Below, piece after piece: positions 25,512 through 34,660 of a stretch of 64,000 bases of DNA (position 1 is its first letter; each line of letters begins with the position of its first letter). The stretch covers positions 1 to 64,000 of the forward strand of contig CAIMFH010000035.1 of assembly GCA_903840265.1 (NCBI GenBank). Reading direction: 5' to 3'. A model generated the notes under the pieces. The model was not told where the DNA came from. It saw only the letters and a list, made by a program, of their open reading frames with translations, and made no database searches. The DNA is from an uncultured Schlesneria sp. (GTDB taxonomy: Bacteria > Planctomycetota > Planctomycetia > Planctomycetales > Planctomycetaceae). A program made the translations under genes and the position numbers.

Positions 25512-27200
25512 ATGAATTCGCAGGTTCCCGATGAATTGATCTCGGCCTATTTCGACGGCGAAGCTTCGCCCGAGGAACGTGCTGTGGTTGAGCGCCTGCT
25601 GGCCAGCAGTGAGGACGCGCAGCGCGAACTGAGCGAAACGGCGAAGCTGTCGGCGCTGCTGCATTCATTCCCTCGCGAATCGGCTCCGGCCGAATTGATT
25701 GGCAACGTCCTGCGTCAGACCGAACGGATGGCCACGCCCGTGCAAGCGGCTGCTGTGGCGGCACCGGTGCCGGTTCGAAACGTGTGGCGTGATTGGAAAG
25801 CTGGGTTCGTGGGAGCCGCCGTTACGGCAACAGCCATGGGACTGGTGATTGCCTTGACCAGCCCATCGGCCGAGCAGGCGGCGAAGCACCTCGCTATGAG
25901 TACGGCCGCGAGTGATTCGGCTTCGGTCTCCTCGCTGGAAGCAAAGAAGGATATGCCTCTGGCTGCGATGGACGATCAGTCAGGTGACTTGGATCGGCAC
26001 GCGAAGGCGGGATCCGCTGGCACCGAGCTCGCTGAGGCGGAGGCGATCCACCCTGCTGGCAAGGCAGATCCAAGTCCATCAGCGCGAATGGTGGCACCAC
26101 GCGCCATGAAAGCGGCGGCGCTCAAGTCCCAGAGTCCAGCGATGTCTCCCGAGCTCGTTGTCGATGCCGCTGCACTGCCGGCGCCAGTCGCTACTAAAGC
26201 ACCCGCCGAAGAGCAATCGCTGGTCCTGAATGAGTTGGGGCAAACGAACGACGAATTCCTGCAGAGTGTGAGTAAGGGCGAAGTGGTCGCCTTGATGCCC
26301 AAGGCCGCAGACCCGAACAGCAACGTCGCGGTGGTCTATCTGGAAGTGGTCGACATCAATCGCAGTGCCGACCAGATCCAGGTGCTGTTGAAGAAGAATT
26401 CCATTGCGCCCCGATCCGTCAAAAAAGATGGCGAGGCATCTCCTGACGATCTGGTGGTGATCTATCTGGAAGCGCCGGGCGAGAAGCTGGCGAACACACT
26501 GAAAGACGTTGATCGTCATCGCGATCTGTTCGTGAAATGGAGCCCGCAGGCTCCGTTGCAATTGGCGGCGAATGGCGACGAAGCGACGCAGGTGCTGCGC
26601 AAGAAAGAATCTGCAGGCCGCGGGGCCTCGGCGGATAAAGAGAAACAGTCGGACGCGAAAGGTGCCGGGGAAAAGCCGGATGCCGAGATGCCGGATGTCG
26701 ACATTGTTCTCGAAGCTCTGGCTCAAAGGAACGGTTATCAGAACGCCGGCGGTGCAAACCAGGGAGTTGCGGATCTCACGAGTCAGAACGGCAATGGTCG
26801 GGATGGGATCGAGAAGCTGCAGCGACAGCAGATCGCGAATTCGGCTCGCGGCATGACTAGAAATGAACCGTACTCGCGAAACGGGAACCCCATGGGAAAT
26901 GGGGGACAGTTAAGAGAACTGGCGCGGGTTGAGCCGGGGTATGACTTCGTCCGGATGAATAACTCGATCACGTTGGGCAATTCGGTTGCTTCGAATGGCC
27001 TGAATCTGGCGCAGTCCAATACGGCGACATTGAATCCGTTTCGCGGGGACTCGCAGCGTCGTGCCGTGACCAATTACGACGACGCAAAGCCCGCGAGTGG
27101 AGAGACCGGTAATCGTGCATTGCGAATGCTGTTTGTGCTGCATCCGCAGTCGGAAGTCGCTCCCGCTGCAGCGGCCCCCGCGCCTGCCAAACCAGAATAG
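25512..27200 (+). CDS. Probable transmembrane anti-sigma factor with large C-terminal domain
   Basis: A 562-residue protein; AGGAAGAAG precedes ATG 25512. The first 45 residues (DELISAYFDGEASPEERAVV, ERLLASSEDAQRELSE) match the start of anti-sigma domains. The H-x3-C-x2-C zinc motif of the classic ZAS type is absent. A membrane helix lies at about 98-116 (AGFVGAAVTATAMGLVIALT). The remaining 440 residues are outside and low-complexity in parts (Ala/Pro-rich, Asn/Gly-rich), with one folded-looking section around VAVVYLEVVDINRSADQIQV. It follows the ECF sigma gene and probably holds that factor at the membrane until a signal arrives. Confidence 0.75.
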   Translation: MNSQVPDELISAYFDGEASPEERAVVERLLASSEDAQRELSETAKLSALLHSFPRESAPAELIGNVLRQTERMATPVQAAAVAAPVPVRNVWRDWKAGFVGAAVTATAMGLVIALTSPSAEQAAKHLAMSTAASDSASVSSLEAKKDMPLAAMDDQSGDLDRHAKAGSAGTELAEAEAIHPAGKADPSPSARMVAPRAMKAAALKSQSPAMSPELVVDAAALPAPVATKAPAEEQSLVLNELGQTNDEFLQSVSKGEVVALMPKAADPNSNVAVVYLEVVDINRSADQIQVLLKKNSIAPRSVKKDGEASPDDLVVIYLEAPGEKLANTLKDVDRHRDLFVKWSPQAPLQLAANGDEATQVLRKKESAGRGASADKEKQSDAKGAGEKPDAEMPDVDIVLEALAQRNGYQNAGGANQGVADLTSQNGNGRDGIEKLQRQQIANSARGMTRNEPYSRNGNPMGNGGQLRELARVEPGYDFVRMNNSITLGNSVASNGLNLAQSNTATLNPFRGDSQRRAVTNYDDAKPASGETGNRALRMLFVLHPQSEVAPAAAAPAPAKPE

Positions 27201-27245
27201 CCGCGCCCGTGATGTGTCTGGTTGTTCATCCCTGTTTCAGTATGC

Positions 27246-27329
27246 GTGGCACGCTCTGAGGACTTGCGAAGGGCGTGGTCATGAATGAAGCCTGAATCTC
27301 ACGCCCTTCGAAGACTCATGGCGTGCCAC
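27246..27329. terminator. Long imperfect palindrome after the anti-sigma gene
   Basis: Arms 27246-27277 and 27300-27329 share the outer GTGGCACGC and the inner CGAAGGGCGTG as perfect pairs, with short bulges between and a 22-base loop. It starts 45 bases after the stop. The GTGGCAC outer end recalls repeat family P, but the inside differs. Confidence 0.7.
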
Positions 27330-27454
27330 ACTTCCCGCATTGCGATAAAGGCGAAGCCCCTGATGCTGATCCAGTCTGCCCTTGTGTTCGATAGCACATT
27401 CGACTCAACTAATTGTTGGTAATTCTTCTGGGCTGAAGACTGCGGAGTGTGTGC

Positions 27455-27991
27455 GTGTTTTCCTTCGACGATTATGAGGACCAGCAGCGGTTTCGCGCGG
27501 CGATGGAAGCGGTGCAGATTGCTCGTCCGGTCCACTACTCCCTGTTCACGTTTGGGCATTCAGATCTGCCGTATCTGCTGGTCCTGTCCGGTTTGGACGA
27601 AGATAAGACGGTGAGCGTCACAAAGGGTGAGGTGAAGATCACGCGGCCGTTGATCATCACGCCCGACAACGCCCCGCCCGAATTCCAGAACTTCTTCGAA
27701 GACGATGACGACGCGTCGCTGGCTCAGTTTGCGATGAAAAGAACTGCTTCGTTTTCGAACTTGAAGCTGCAGAATCAAAGTGGACCCAAGCGGATCGTCA
27801 GCGACAGCATCGAAGAGGCCGTTGCCAAGTTGAACAAACAACTGGACGATGAAGAAGAAGACCGAATCGCCATCTTAACGGCACCGGCACCGCTGGCCGG
27901 CTATGCGATCTTGCGATACGTGACGGAACGAATCTATCGCAGCATTCCCGACAATCTTCAGGAACTGCGCGAGAAAGGTTTTCTCCCCTAG
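27455..27991 (+). CDS. Unknown cytoplasmic protein, 178 residues
   Basis: Start taken as GTG 27455 because GGAG lies seven bases upstream; a GTG at 27449 is in frame. The product begins VFSFDDYEDQQRFRAAMEAV and has an acidic cluster (FFEDDDDASL, QLDDEEEDR). It has no signal peptide, no membrane helix and no recognised domain. Coding character is good over the whole length (few rare codons, balanced composition). The phosphoesterase gene follows after 34 bases on the same strand, so they may be cotranscribed. Confidence 0.65.
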   Translation: MFSFDDYEDQQRFRAAMEAVQIARPVHYSLFTFGHSDLPYLLVLSGLDEDKTVSVTKGEVKITRPLIITPDNAPPEFQNFFEDDDDASLAQFAMKRTASFSNLKLQNQSGPKRIVSDSIEEAVAKLNKQLDDEEEDRIAILTAPAPLAGYAILRYVTERIYRSIPDNLQELREKGFLP

Positions 27992-28025
27992 TGCGTCGCC
28001 GCAATTGGGATTGGCTACCGCGATC

Positions 28026-28628
28026 ATGAAACTTCTGCTGTTCAGCGATCTGCATTGTGACGCTACCGCCGCACAGGATCTTGTTGAGCGGTCTCGAAAC
28101 TTCGATGTTGTGATCTGTGCCGGGGATCTGGCGAATACGCGCCGCAAGCTCCATGTCTGCCTGGATATTCTCAGAACGATCGCGCGGCCGACGATCCTGG
28201 TTCCTGGCAATAATGAATCGTTGGACGAACTAAAGGAAGGTTGCCTGGGCTGGGCCACGGCTCATGTCCTGCACGGACAGAGCGTGATAATTGATGGCGT
28301 TGCCTTTTACGGGATTGGCGGCGGGATTCCGATGACTCCCTTTGGTGATTGGAGTTTCGATTTTACGGAACACCAGGCGACCGACTTACTGGCGAACTGC
28401 CACACCGGAGGAGTGCTCGTGACGCATTCGCCTCCGAAGGGGGCGGTTGACATTGCGTCCAATGGCCAACGCCTGGGAAGCACAGCGATCCGAGCGGCGA
28501 TCGAACGATTGAAGCCGAATCTGGTCGTTTGCGGTCATATTCACGGTAGCGGAGGCCAGACCGCGATGATCGGCCCCACCACAGTCATCAACGCCGGACC
28601 TGCAGGAATTGAGTGGCAGTTGACGTGA
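28026..28628 (+). CDS. Metallophosphoesterase (YfcE/MJ0936-like)
   Basis: A 200-residue protein from ATG 28026; an in-frame start at 28005 adds seven residues. The calcineurin-like metal motifs are all present: SDLHCD near the start, AGDLAN, PGNNES (the usual GNHE with His replaced by Asn), THSPPKGAVD and CGHIHGSGG. The compact size fits single-domain phosphodiesterases. The Asn in place of the GNHE histidine, which usually assists catalysis, could lower or alter activity. Substrate unknown. Cytoplasmic. Confidence 0.85.
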   Translation: MKLLLFSDLHCDATAAQDLVERSRNFDVVICAGDLANTRRKLHVCLDILRTIARPTILVPGNNESLDELKEGCLGWATAHVLHGQSVIIDGVAFYGIGGGIPMTPFGDWSFDFTEHQATDLLANCHTGGVLVTHSPPKGAVDIASNGQRLGSTAIRAAIERLKPNLVVCGHIHGSGGQTAMIGPTTVINAGPAGIEWQLT

Positions 28629-28631
28629 GCG

Positions 28632-28708
28632 GCTCGGTGGATGCCGAGCCTGCCATATTGTGAGTCCATCGACATGCGCGGCTCGGCAGGAGCCTCGCCC
28701 TCCCAAAA
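28632..28708. repeat. Short hairpin plus 31-bp exact repeat, copy 2 (family C)
   Basis: A 7-bp hairpin GGCTCGG/CCGAGCC lies at 28632-28651. The sequence 28678-28708 is identical to 20128-20158. Both sit between the stop of the phosphoesterase gene and the stop of the convergent chlorite-dismutase-like gene. Confidence 0.8.
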
Positions 28709-28730
28709 GCAAACTCACCGCCTTGTCGGA

Positions 28731-29336
28731 CTAACAGCTGTGGACCAGGCGGATGTCGCATTCGCGGTCGATGTACTTCCATTCTTCGGACGCTCGCCAG
28801 TCGGCGAGTAGGTCTTCGAAGGCGGAGGAATCTTGAGGCTCGTATTCGAACCAGGTGACGCAGTCGAACTGGTCGCTCAGGTCCAAACGGTGCCGCCAGC
28901 GACGAACCATGGCACTCAGATAGTGCAGGCTGGATTGCTGAGATTGCTGGATCTCACGCCGAACAGCATCGCCCAACTGCCACCATTCTTTTGATCGCCG
29001 CAAGGGAATCAAGGCAGCGCATGTTCGAGGAGCGGAAGCAGTGAAAGAACGGCGTGAACTTGGCGGCAGCAGTTCTTCACGCGAAACGTATCGGGTGTTC
29101 TGCACGAACCCGCTGAAGACCCATGTTGCACCCGAAGGGGTCCGTTCCATCGGGCCGTTAATGATTTCCAGATGAGACACCGGGACAAGCGGTTGTCCGC
29201 GGTGCGTTGTGAACTCGGAGACTTCCCAAGCACCAGAAGTGCCGCCCACGTAGTTGTAACAGGTATCGTTGCAGCGTCCCCACCAGAGTTCACGGGCCTT
29301 GCGCAACTGATTGGACCGACACGTGATGACACTCAT
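28731..29336 (-). CDS. Chlorite-dismutase-like protein (tentative)
   Basis: A 201-residue protein from the ATG at 29334-29336. The C-terminal part, FDCVTWFEYEPQDSSAFEDL and then a segment ending in EEWKYIDRECDIRL, resembles the end of chlorite dismutase/HemQ-type proteins as remembered. The rest (CYNYVGGTSGAWEVSEFTTH, GPMERTPSGATWVFSGFVQN) is compatible with the same alpha/beta barrel fold but not diagnostic. The protein is shorter than typical members (230-250). A heme-ligand histidine cannot be assigned. Alternatively it is an unrelated family sharing the tail motif. Confidence 0.5.
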   Translation of the reverse strand: MSVITCRSNQLRKARELWWGRCNDTCYNYVGGTSGAWEVSEFTTHRGQPLVPVSHLEIINGPMERTPSGATWVFSGFVQNTRYVSREELLPPSSRRSFTASAPRTCAALIPLRRSKEWWQLGDAVRREIQQSQQSSLHYLSAMVRRWRHRLDLSDQFDCVTWFEYEPQDSSAFEDLLADWRASEEWKYIDRECDIRLVHSC

Positions 29337-29443
29337 CGTGTTCCTTCCATTCGCGAGGGTCAGGTCCGGGTCATAGTAAGCAGGGACTGTTTATAAAAGG
29401 ATTCCGCACGAGGGGAGTGCGGAATCGATCAAAGCACTGAGTG

Positions 29444-30085
29444 TTACTCGATTGGCAATGGCAGGTTGAAGTTGGCGAAGACCTCGTACTGAGTCACCAG
29501 TCGAATCAACTCGGCATGTGACTTGGCACGCAGTTTTTTCATCAGGCTGGCTCGCCGCATTTCGACAGCTCGTTCTGTCACCGACAGACGCAACGCGATC
29601 GACTTGTTTGGCAGGCCGGTCAGCAACAGGTCCAGGACCGCTCGGTCCTTCACCGTGAGGACTCGGAATCGTTCCGCAATTTCGCGCCAGGCGGCGCGGC
29701 GTCGCAGACGTTCGGCGTCGGCGGCGATCGCACCTGTGACACGAGCCATGATCTCGTCCGAGTTGGCAGTGGCGTCGACCACTTCAACGCGACCACTGGA
29801 GAGTGCCTTCAACAAGCGTCCCACGTCTGGCGATGAAGCCAGGACGAGTAGCGGACGATCGTCAGCGCGAGAGAGCCAGCGAGCACAGGCATGCAGGCCA
29901 CTCAATTCACTGGATGAATTGAGAACCAGCAGCACACAGCTCGGGATGGGCCCTTCTTCAGGGATTTCTGTAGTAGCTCGAACGATTCTTGGAGCGTAGC
30001 GATTCACCCGCAACAATGAGTCCCATTGTCGTGCGACTTCACCTTCGGCAACGAGGAAAACGTCCGGTTCATTCGACTGTGACAT
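29444..30085 (-). CDS. LuxR/FixJ-type regulator with degenerate receiver
   Basis: A 213-residue protein starting MSQSNEPDVFLVAEGEVARQ at the ATG at 30083-30085; the frame is open further upstream. The C-terminal helix-turn-helix is a clear LuxR type: LTVKDRAVLDLLLTGLPNKS, IALRLSVTERAVEMRRASLM and KKLRAKSHAELIRLV. The N-terminal part follows the FixJ receiver pattern but lacks the phosphorylation chemistry: the acidic pair after the first strand reads AEGE, and the aspartate position reads VLNSSSELSG, Asn instead of Asp. It probably responds without phosphotransfer. Target genes unknown. No histidine kinase is adjacent. Confidence 0.85.
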   Translation of the reverse strand: MSQSNEPDVFLVAEGEVARQWDSLLRVNRYAPRIVRATTEIPEEGPIPSCVLLVLNSSSELSGLHACARWLSRADDRPLLVLASSPDVGRLLKALSSGRVEVVDATANSDEIMARVTGAIAADAERLRRRAAWREIAERFRVLTVKDRAVLDLLLTGLPNKSIALRLSVTERAVEMRRASLMKKLRAKSHAELIRLVTQYEVFANFNLPLPIE

Positions 30086-30514
30086 CGAATTCCATGCGAT
30101 CGGCGGGGGGGATAATGTGACCATGCAGGGCATAGATTGCAACGACCGTGCCACGTCCCAAAGTGCGTGGGCGAATCACGCGGAACTTCGGGAAACCTCA
30201 AGCGGTATCTCTTGATATCGTGCGAAGTTGCATGACATTGTGCGTGAGTCACCCATCGAAATCAGGCAGATATCGCTGCAGTTCATGCAAATCACATCAT
30301 GCGCGCCGCCTACAGGTCACCGCGCATTGCGACCATTTCAGGCAGTCGTGCGCGCGTTTCAGGTTTTCCCTGATACTGCCGTCTCACTCGGCGATGGATC
30401 TTGGCTAGAAACCCCCGAGATCACGTCAATGTTCGTCACGATTCGCGATATCTGCGATATGAAGTGGCTGAAATGCATCCTTGAGTCACCAAGCGTCATT
30501 CAGCCGTGGGCGAA
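30086..30514. other. Intergenic region between the LuxR-type gene and ribD
   Basis: About 430 bases upstream of the regulator and beyond the ribD stop. Short plus-strand frames (for example 30228-30548) have no family signal. It likely contains the regulator's promoter. No terminator with a T tract was noted. Confidence 0.35.
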
Positions 30515-31633
30515 TTATGCGGGCGACGTGATGTCGCCGTGGAGATAGACATCGCCATCAAGCGTCCGAATGTCGGGCGAGCTGAGCTGAAGGGCTCGTG
30601 TCATCGAACCAATGCCGATCCCACCGATTGGCGAGGGGGCACTTTGTCCTCCGACCAACTTTGGGGCGATGAAGGCATGCACCTCGTTGACCAGTCCGTG
30701 ATCGAAGAAGCTGCCCAGCACCTGTCCGCCGGCTTCCACGAGGACGTTCGTCATTCGTCGCCGTCCGAGTTCGCGGGCCACTTCCGACAGGTCTGGTTGT
30801 CGTTGAGATGACGTGGGAACGACCAGCACTTCGACGCCCGATTGTCGCAACTTCTCGATTCGCTCGTGCGGTGCGAATTCGGTCGTGATCACCAGCAGCG
30901 GGACACCCCGAGCACTGCGTACCAGTTGCGAATCGATCGACAGACGGCATTGGGAATCGAGGACAACTCGGGTGGCGGTTCGTGGTCCGGCGGGTCGGGC
31001 TGTCAGCAAAGGGTCATCGGCGAGTGCGGTGCCGATTCCGGTCACGATTGCATCCATGCGGCCGCGCAGTTCATGCACGATGGCACGCGACGATGGGTTG
31101 GTGATCCATTGAGACGATCCGGTCGTCGTTGCGATCTTGCCGTCGAGCGTCATCGCCCACTTCGCGTGGACCCATGGCAGACCGCGCGTCATCAATCGCA
31201 TGAAGGGGGCGATCAGCCGCTGACCTTGCTCGCCAAGCAAGCCCACTTCGACATCAATCCCGGCCGCTTTTAGCTCATCAATGCCGCGCCCCGCCCCGTG
31301 GACTGCGGGGTCGGCGGCTGCGATGACCACGCGGCGCACCCCTGCGGCTATGACCGCCTTCGAACAAGGGGGCGTCTTACCGAAGTGACAACAGGGTTCC
31401 AGCGTGACGAAGAGCGAGGCTCCGCGTGCGGCTGGGCCCGCTGCGGCCAGGGCGTTCACTTCCGCATGCGGACCACCGAAGCGTTCGTGCCAGCCTTCGC
31501 CAACAACTTGGCCCTGGTCATCGGCAACGACGGCGCCCACCGCGGGATTCGGTTCGACATGACCGGTTCCTCGGCGAGCGAGCTCCAACGCCCGGTGCAT
31601 TAGAGCTTCGTCGTTTGTCCGCGTGTCGTTCAT
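30515..31633 (-). CDS. ribD: Bifunctional riboflavin deaminase/reductase RibD
   Basis: A 372-residue protein with the standard two-domain order. The deaminase (about 1-145) has the zinc motif HAEVNAL and then LEPCCHFGKTPPC. The reductase (about 150-365) has KWAMTLDGKIATTTGSSQWI, MDAIVTGIGTALADDPLLTA and LVEAGGQVLGSFFDHGLVNE. It performs the second and third steps from GTP toward riboflavin: deamination of the pyrimidine and reduction of the ribosyl side chain with NADPH. Its start lies three bases after the stop of the SEC-C/TPR gene, so both belong to one transcript. Other rib genes are not in the window. Confidence 0.96.
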   Translation of the reverse strand: MNDTRTNDEALMHRALELARRGTGHVEPNPAVGAVVADDQGQVVGEGWHERFGGPHAEVNALAAAGPAARGASLFVTLEPCCHFGKTPPCSKAVIAAGVRRVVIAAADPAVHGAGRGIDELKAAGIDVEVGLLGEQGQRLIAPFMRLMTRGLPWVHAKWAMTLDGKIATTTGSSQWITNPSSRAIVHELRGRMDAIVTGIGTALADDPLLTARPAGPRTATRVVLDSQCRLSIDSQLVRSARGVPLLVITTEFAPHERIEKLRQSGVEVLVVPTSSQRQPDLSEVARELGRRRMTNVLVEAGGQVLGSFFDHGLVNEVHAFIAPKLVGGQSAPSPIGGIGIGSMTRALQLSSPDIRTLDGDVYLHGDITSPA

Positions 31634-31636
31634 ACC

Positions 31637-33781
31637 TTACTGGCCTGGTAGCCAAAGCTTGGACTGGCCGGCTGCTGCGGCTGCTGGAGCGTCGGGGTTC
31701 CAGAGTCCACCCGCCGGAACGCCCCCTGCTCCAACAAGGCTGATCGAATCCCAGGGCGAAGGGACTCCGAACTGCGCGAGCATGTTTTCGATGTACCCGC
31801 GCATCTGCGGAACCTTGGGTGAATAGAAGTGGACGAACCGATCGAGCAGTGGCTTCAGAGCCGGATCGTTGGGCTCTTCCAGACGCAGTGCCAACTCGGT
31901 CATATCCCAATTCCATTGGTATTCGAATTGAGACTTGCTGCCGGTTGGTTTGCTGCGAGCGACTTCAATCCAATGCAACGCTTCGTCGCGACGACCTTGA
32001 GTCGCGCAGAGTTCAACGATGGCTCGCAAGCTGCGAGGAAGGTCGATTTCGTTCTCGCAGCCAGGTCGCTCGAACGCGGCCTTTAAGACGCGATACAAGA
32101 AGCCTTCGTGACGAGTCAGCAAGGCCCGGTTCACGACAGAGATCAACTGCACATCCGACAACTGATCGATGGGCAGGCGATGCATCTGCATCACCGACAG
32201 CATGCTGAGCGGTGTCGATTCGTGGACTTCCAGCGGTGCCAGTGGTTCGAGGCCGAACCGTCCCAAGGCACCCTTCAGATCCAAGTCGTACGACTGCTGC
32301 TGGCAATGGGCATCCAGCACATAATAGGCGGCTTCCAAGGCTACTTTATGATGCGGATCCGTCGCGGCTTGAGCGGGTGATTGCCCGCCCAGACACTTCT
32401 GAGTCGCGTTGAGCCAGCCGTCGTTGAGGATGCGTTCCCACTGCTGCTGCTTCAGTTCGCGGTTGAGACGAATCGGAGTCTGTTCAGGCAGACTCCAGCG
32501 CCAACGCAGCGGCTGGGATTCCGCTGGGACCGCGCCGGTGACTTCAGGCTGTGCCTTGTCGGCCTTCCACTGGATCTGGCCTTGCGACGCGGATTCCAGT
32601 TGGGCACGGGCATCTTCCAGATCGGCCCCGCGGTCCCCGGTCAGATACAGCGACGGCGGATCTTGCGAATCACCAATCGCATCGTAAATCGAAATGTGAG
32701 CCTGGAATTTCGGCATCGAATCCAAGGTCAACTGCGAGAAGTCCGTTCCCGTCCACTTGGGACGGTCGAGGATCTGATACGCAGCGACGGGTGCGTTGGG
32801 TTCGCTCTCGGAGCTTTTCGGCACCGGGAATCGCAGGAACCGAGGTTGCTCGTCCAGTACGGTCAGCAACCGTCCGATCGATTCCACCTTGGCTTCATAG
32901 GTGCAGATGTCAACTACGTCGGTGCTGTTGTAGCGATCGAACAGTTGCGCCAGTGTCTCGCATTCGACGGCGGTCGGGAAATCACCGTAGAGCTGGGCGG
33001 CTCGATGCAGGGCCTCGGCAGCGGTGAGTTCTTCACCGTCCCAGGCACGGCACAGGCCGACCGAATGCCAGAGTTCTGCTGATTCAGGCAAGGTCTTTGT
33101 CAGAGCCAGGAACAGGTCCGCCGAGGTACTCCAACAGCCGACGGCGGCGTACTTCTGCGCCTTTTTGATTTCTTTCTGCTGTTCTTCGGTGCCACTGATT
33201 GCGGGCAAGGCGTGTGATCCGCGAATCGGATAGGGAACGCCGTTGTCGCCGTCGAATTCCAGTAACTGAACGAACAGCTCTTGTCGACGCTCTTCTGGTG
33301 ACAATCGCAATGCCAGGGCCAGATGTTCGCGAGCGGCAATCAGGCGTTGACGCTGGCCGAGAATGGCCGCCATGGTCGCTGCCAGACCGCTGACCATCGA
33401 CGGGAACTTTTTGGCTCCCCGTTGGAACGCGCGGTGAATGGCTTTCTTCGCGGCATCAACCCCTTCGGCCTGCATCATCGCCGCGGCCATCAGCACGATC
33501 GAAAATTCGTGATCGGGATTCGTCTCCAGCAGGACCCGCAAGACGTCTCGCGCGGCCGATGCTTCGCCCAGTTCGATCAGGATCAGGGCTCGTGTTGTGC
33601 CGACCCAAGTGTTGGTGGGGTGCTTGCGGGCGAGCACCTCGAGCTGCTGCAGAGCGATTCGCGGCTGGTTGCCGTCCATCAGTCGCAGGGCGCGATCCAT
33701 TTCGTCGGCGATCGACTGGCAGCAGAACTTCAACTTCTTTCCGCTGCCGCAAGGGCACGGATCATACGGAGCGAGCGGCAT
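31637..33781 (-). CDS. SEC-C zinc motif plus TPR protein
   Basis: A 714-residue protein. The first 20 residues hold the SEC-C zinc-binding motif (YDPCPCGSGKKLKFCC), as found at the end of SecA and in many unrelated proteins. TPR-like helices follow (ALRLMDGNQPRIALQQLEVL, LIELGEASAARDVLRVLLET, WHSVGLCRAWDGEELTAAEA). A central stretch of about 330-420 looks non-TPR, and the C-terminus is Pro/Gly/Ala-rich. It has no signal peptide. Function unknown; SEC-C may bind ribosomes or secretory partners. It is directly upstream of ribD in one transcript, though a shared role is not evident. Confidence 0.85.
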   Translation of the reverse strand: MPLAPYDPCPCGSGKKLKFCCQSIADEMDRALRLMDGNQPRIALQQLEVLARKHPTNTWVGTTRALILIELGEASAARDVLRVLLETNPDHEFSIVLMAAAMMQAEGVDAAKKAIHRAFQRGAKKFPSMVSGLAATMAAILGQRQRLIAAREHLALALRLSPEERRQELFVQLLEFDGDNGVPYPIRGSHALPAISGTEEQQKEIKKAQKYAAVGCWSTSADLFLALTKTLPESAELWHSVGLCRAWDGEELTAAEALHRAAQLYGDFPTAVECETLAQLFDRYNSTDVVDICTYEAKVESIGRLLTVLDEQPRFLRFPVPKSSESEPNAPVAAYQILDRPKWTGTDFSQLTLDSMPKFQAHISIYDAIGDSQDPPSLYLTGDRGADLEDARAQLESASQGQIQWKADKAQPEVTGAVPAESQPLRWRWSLPEQTPIRLNRELKQQQWERILNDGWLNATQKCLGGQSPAQAATDPHHKVALEAAYYVLDAHCQQQSYDLDLKGALGRFGLEPLAPLEVHESTPLSMLSVMQMHRLPIDQLSDVQLISVVNRALLTRHEGFLYRVLKAAFERPGCENEIDLPRSLRAIVELCATQGRRDEALHWIEVARSKPTGSKSQFEYQWNWDMTELALRLEEPNDPALKPLLDRFVHFYSPKVPQMRGYIENMLAQFGVPSPWDSISLVGAGGVPAGGLWNPDAPAAAAAGQSKLWLPGQ

Positions 33782-34160
33782 CGAGCGATCCTTCTCTACG
33801 GTGTCTATCTGAATATCGTGTCGGACGGCGTCACTTGCCAGCCGAAAAAATCAACGAAAGGTGGGAACCTTCAGGAACTTGTGCGGAAAACGCAGTTTAG
33901 CAAGACCTGCAGTTTTTGACAGGGAAACCTCTCAACCCGCTGATCCTTAAAATGGAAACGCATTGGCAATCCCCTTTGCATTCGAGGGTCGCAATGATCC
34001 ATTTTATAGGCATTTGGCTCCAAGCCACCCAAGTTCCTGCTTCCTTTAGCTAACCTGAAGGTTGTTGCAGCATCAGCAGCCGGATGGGTACAAAAACACT
34101 ACCTGCGACTCATCGTGACGAAGCAGCCATCGAGAATCCTGTCAGGTGAAAGAAGTTAAC
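33782..34160. other. Intergenic region, nothing recognised
   Basis: Contains the leftward promoter for the SEC-C/ribD transcript and the rightward promoter for the small secreted protein. No repeat or hairpin of note was seen. Confidence 0.35.
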
Positions 34161-34556
34161 ATGAAGCGGCGTGAACTGTTGGTGCTGGGGTTGGCTGTGC
34201 TGGGGTTAGTCAGCCAAGTTCGTGCCGAAGACAAAAAAGCTGATCCGACCGGAACTTGGAAATGGTCGGTGACATTCAACGATCAGACTCGCGAGATGTC
34301 GCTGAAGTTGAAGCTGGATGGCGACAAGCTGACAGGAACGATGCCCGGACGTAACAACACCGAAACCGCGATCGAAAACGGCACCTTCAAAGACGGTCTG
34401 GTTTCGTTCTCGGTCACTCGCGAGCGAAACGACCAGAAATTCACCACGAAGTACACGGGCAAGCTGGAAGGGGACACGATCAAGGGTAAGTCCGAAAGCG
34501 AACGCAACGGTACGGCTCAAAGCCGCGACTGGGAAGCGAAGCGCGAAAAGTCCTGA
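34161..34556 (+). CDS. Small secreted beta-rich protein, unknown
   Basis: A 131-residue protein from ATG 34161 (an in-frame GTG at 34146 adds five residues). Signal peptide MKRRELLVLGLAVLGLVSQV, then RAED. The mature part is a regular beta pattern: GTWKWSVTFNDQTREMSLKL, KLDGDKLTGTMPG, TFKDGLVSFSVTRE and YTGKLEGDTIKGKSE. This layout is common in planctomycete exported proteins of unknown role and looks lipocalin- or streptavidin-like. No catalytic motif is visible. Confidence 0.75.
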   Translation: MKRRELLVLGLAVLGLVSQVRAEDKKADPTGTWKWSVTFNDQTREMSLKLKLDGDKLTGTMPGRNNTETAIENGTFKDGLVSFSVTRERNDQKFTTKYTGKLEGDTIKGKSESERNGTAQSRDWEAKREKS

Positions 34557-34660
34557 TCGACCAGTTATCACGCGAACGCGCGAAGAAAATAACGCCGGAT
34601 GTACCGAGAGCGATGTTCTCGATGCATTCGGCGATTTCTCGTACACCGTCTTGCATCCAA

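Noticed and set aside
30228-30548. 106-codon plus-strand frame between the LuxR-type gene and ribD
   Set aside because: No ribosome-binding site or family signal, and its end overlaps the ribD coding region on the other strand.
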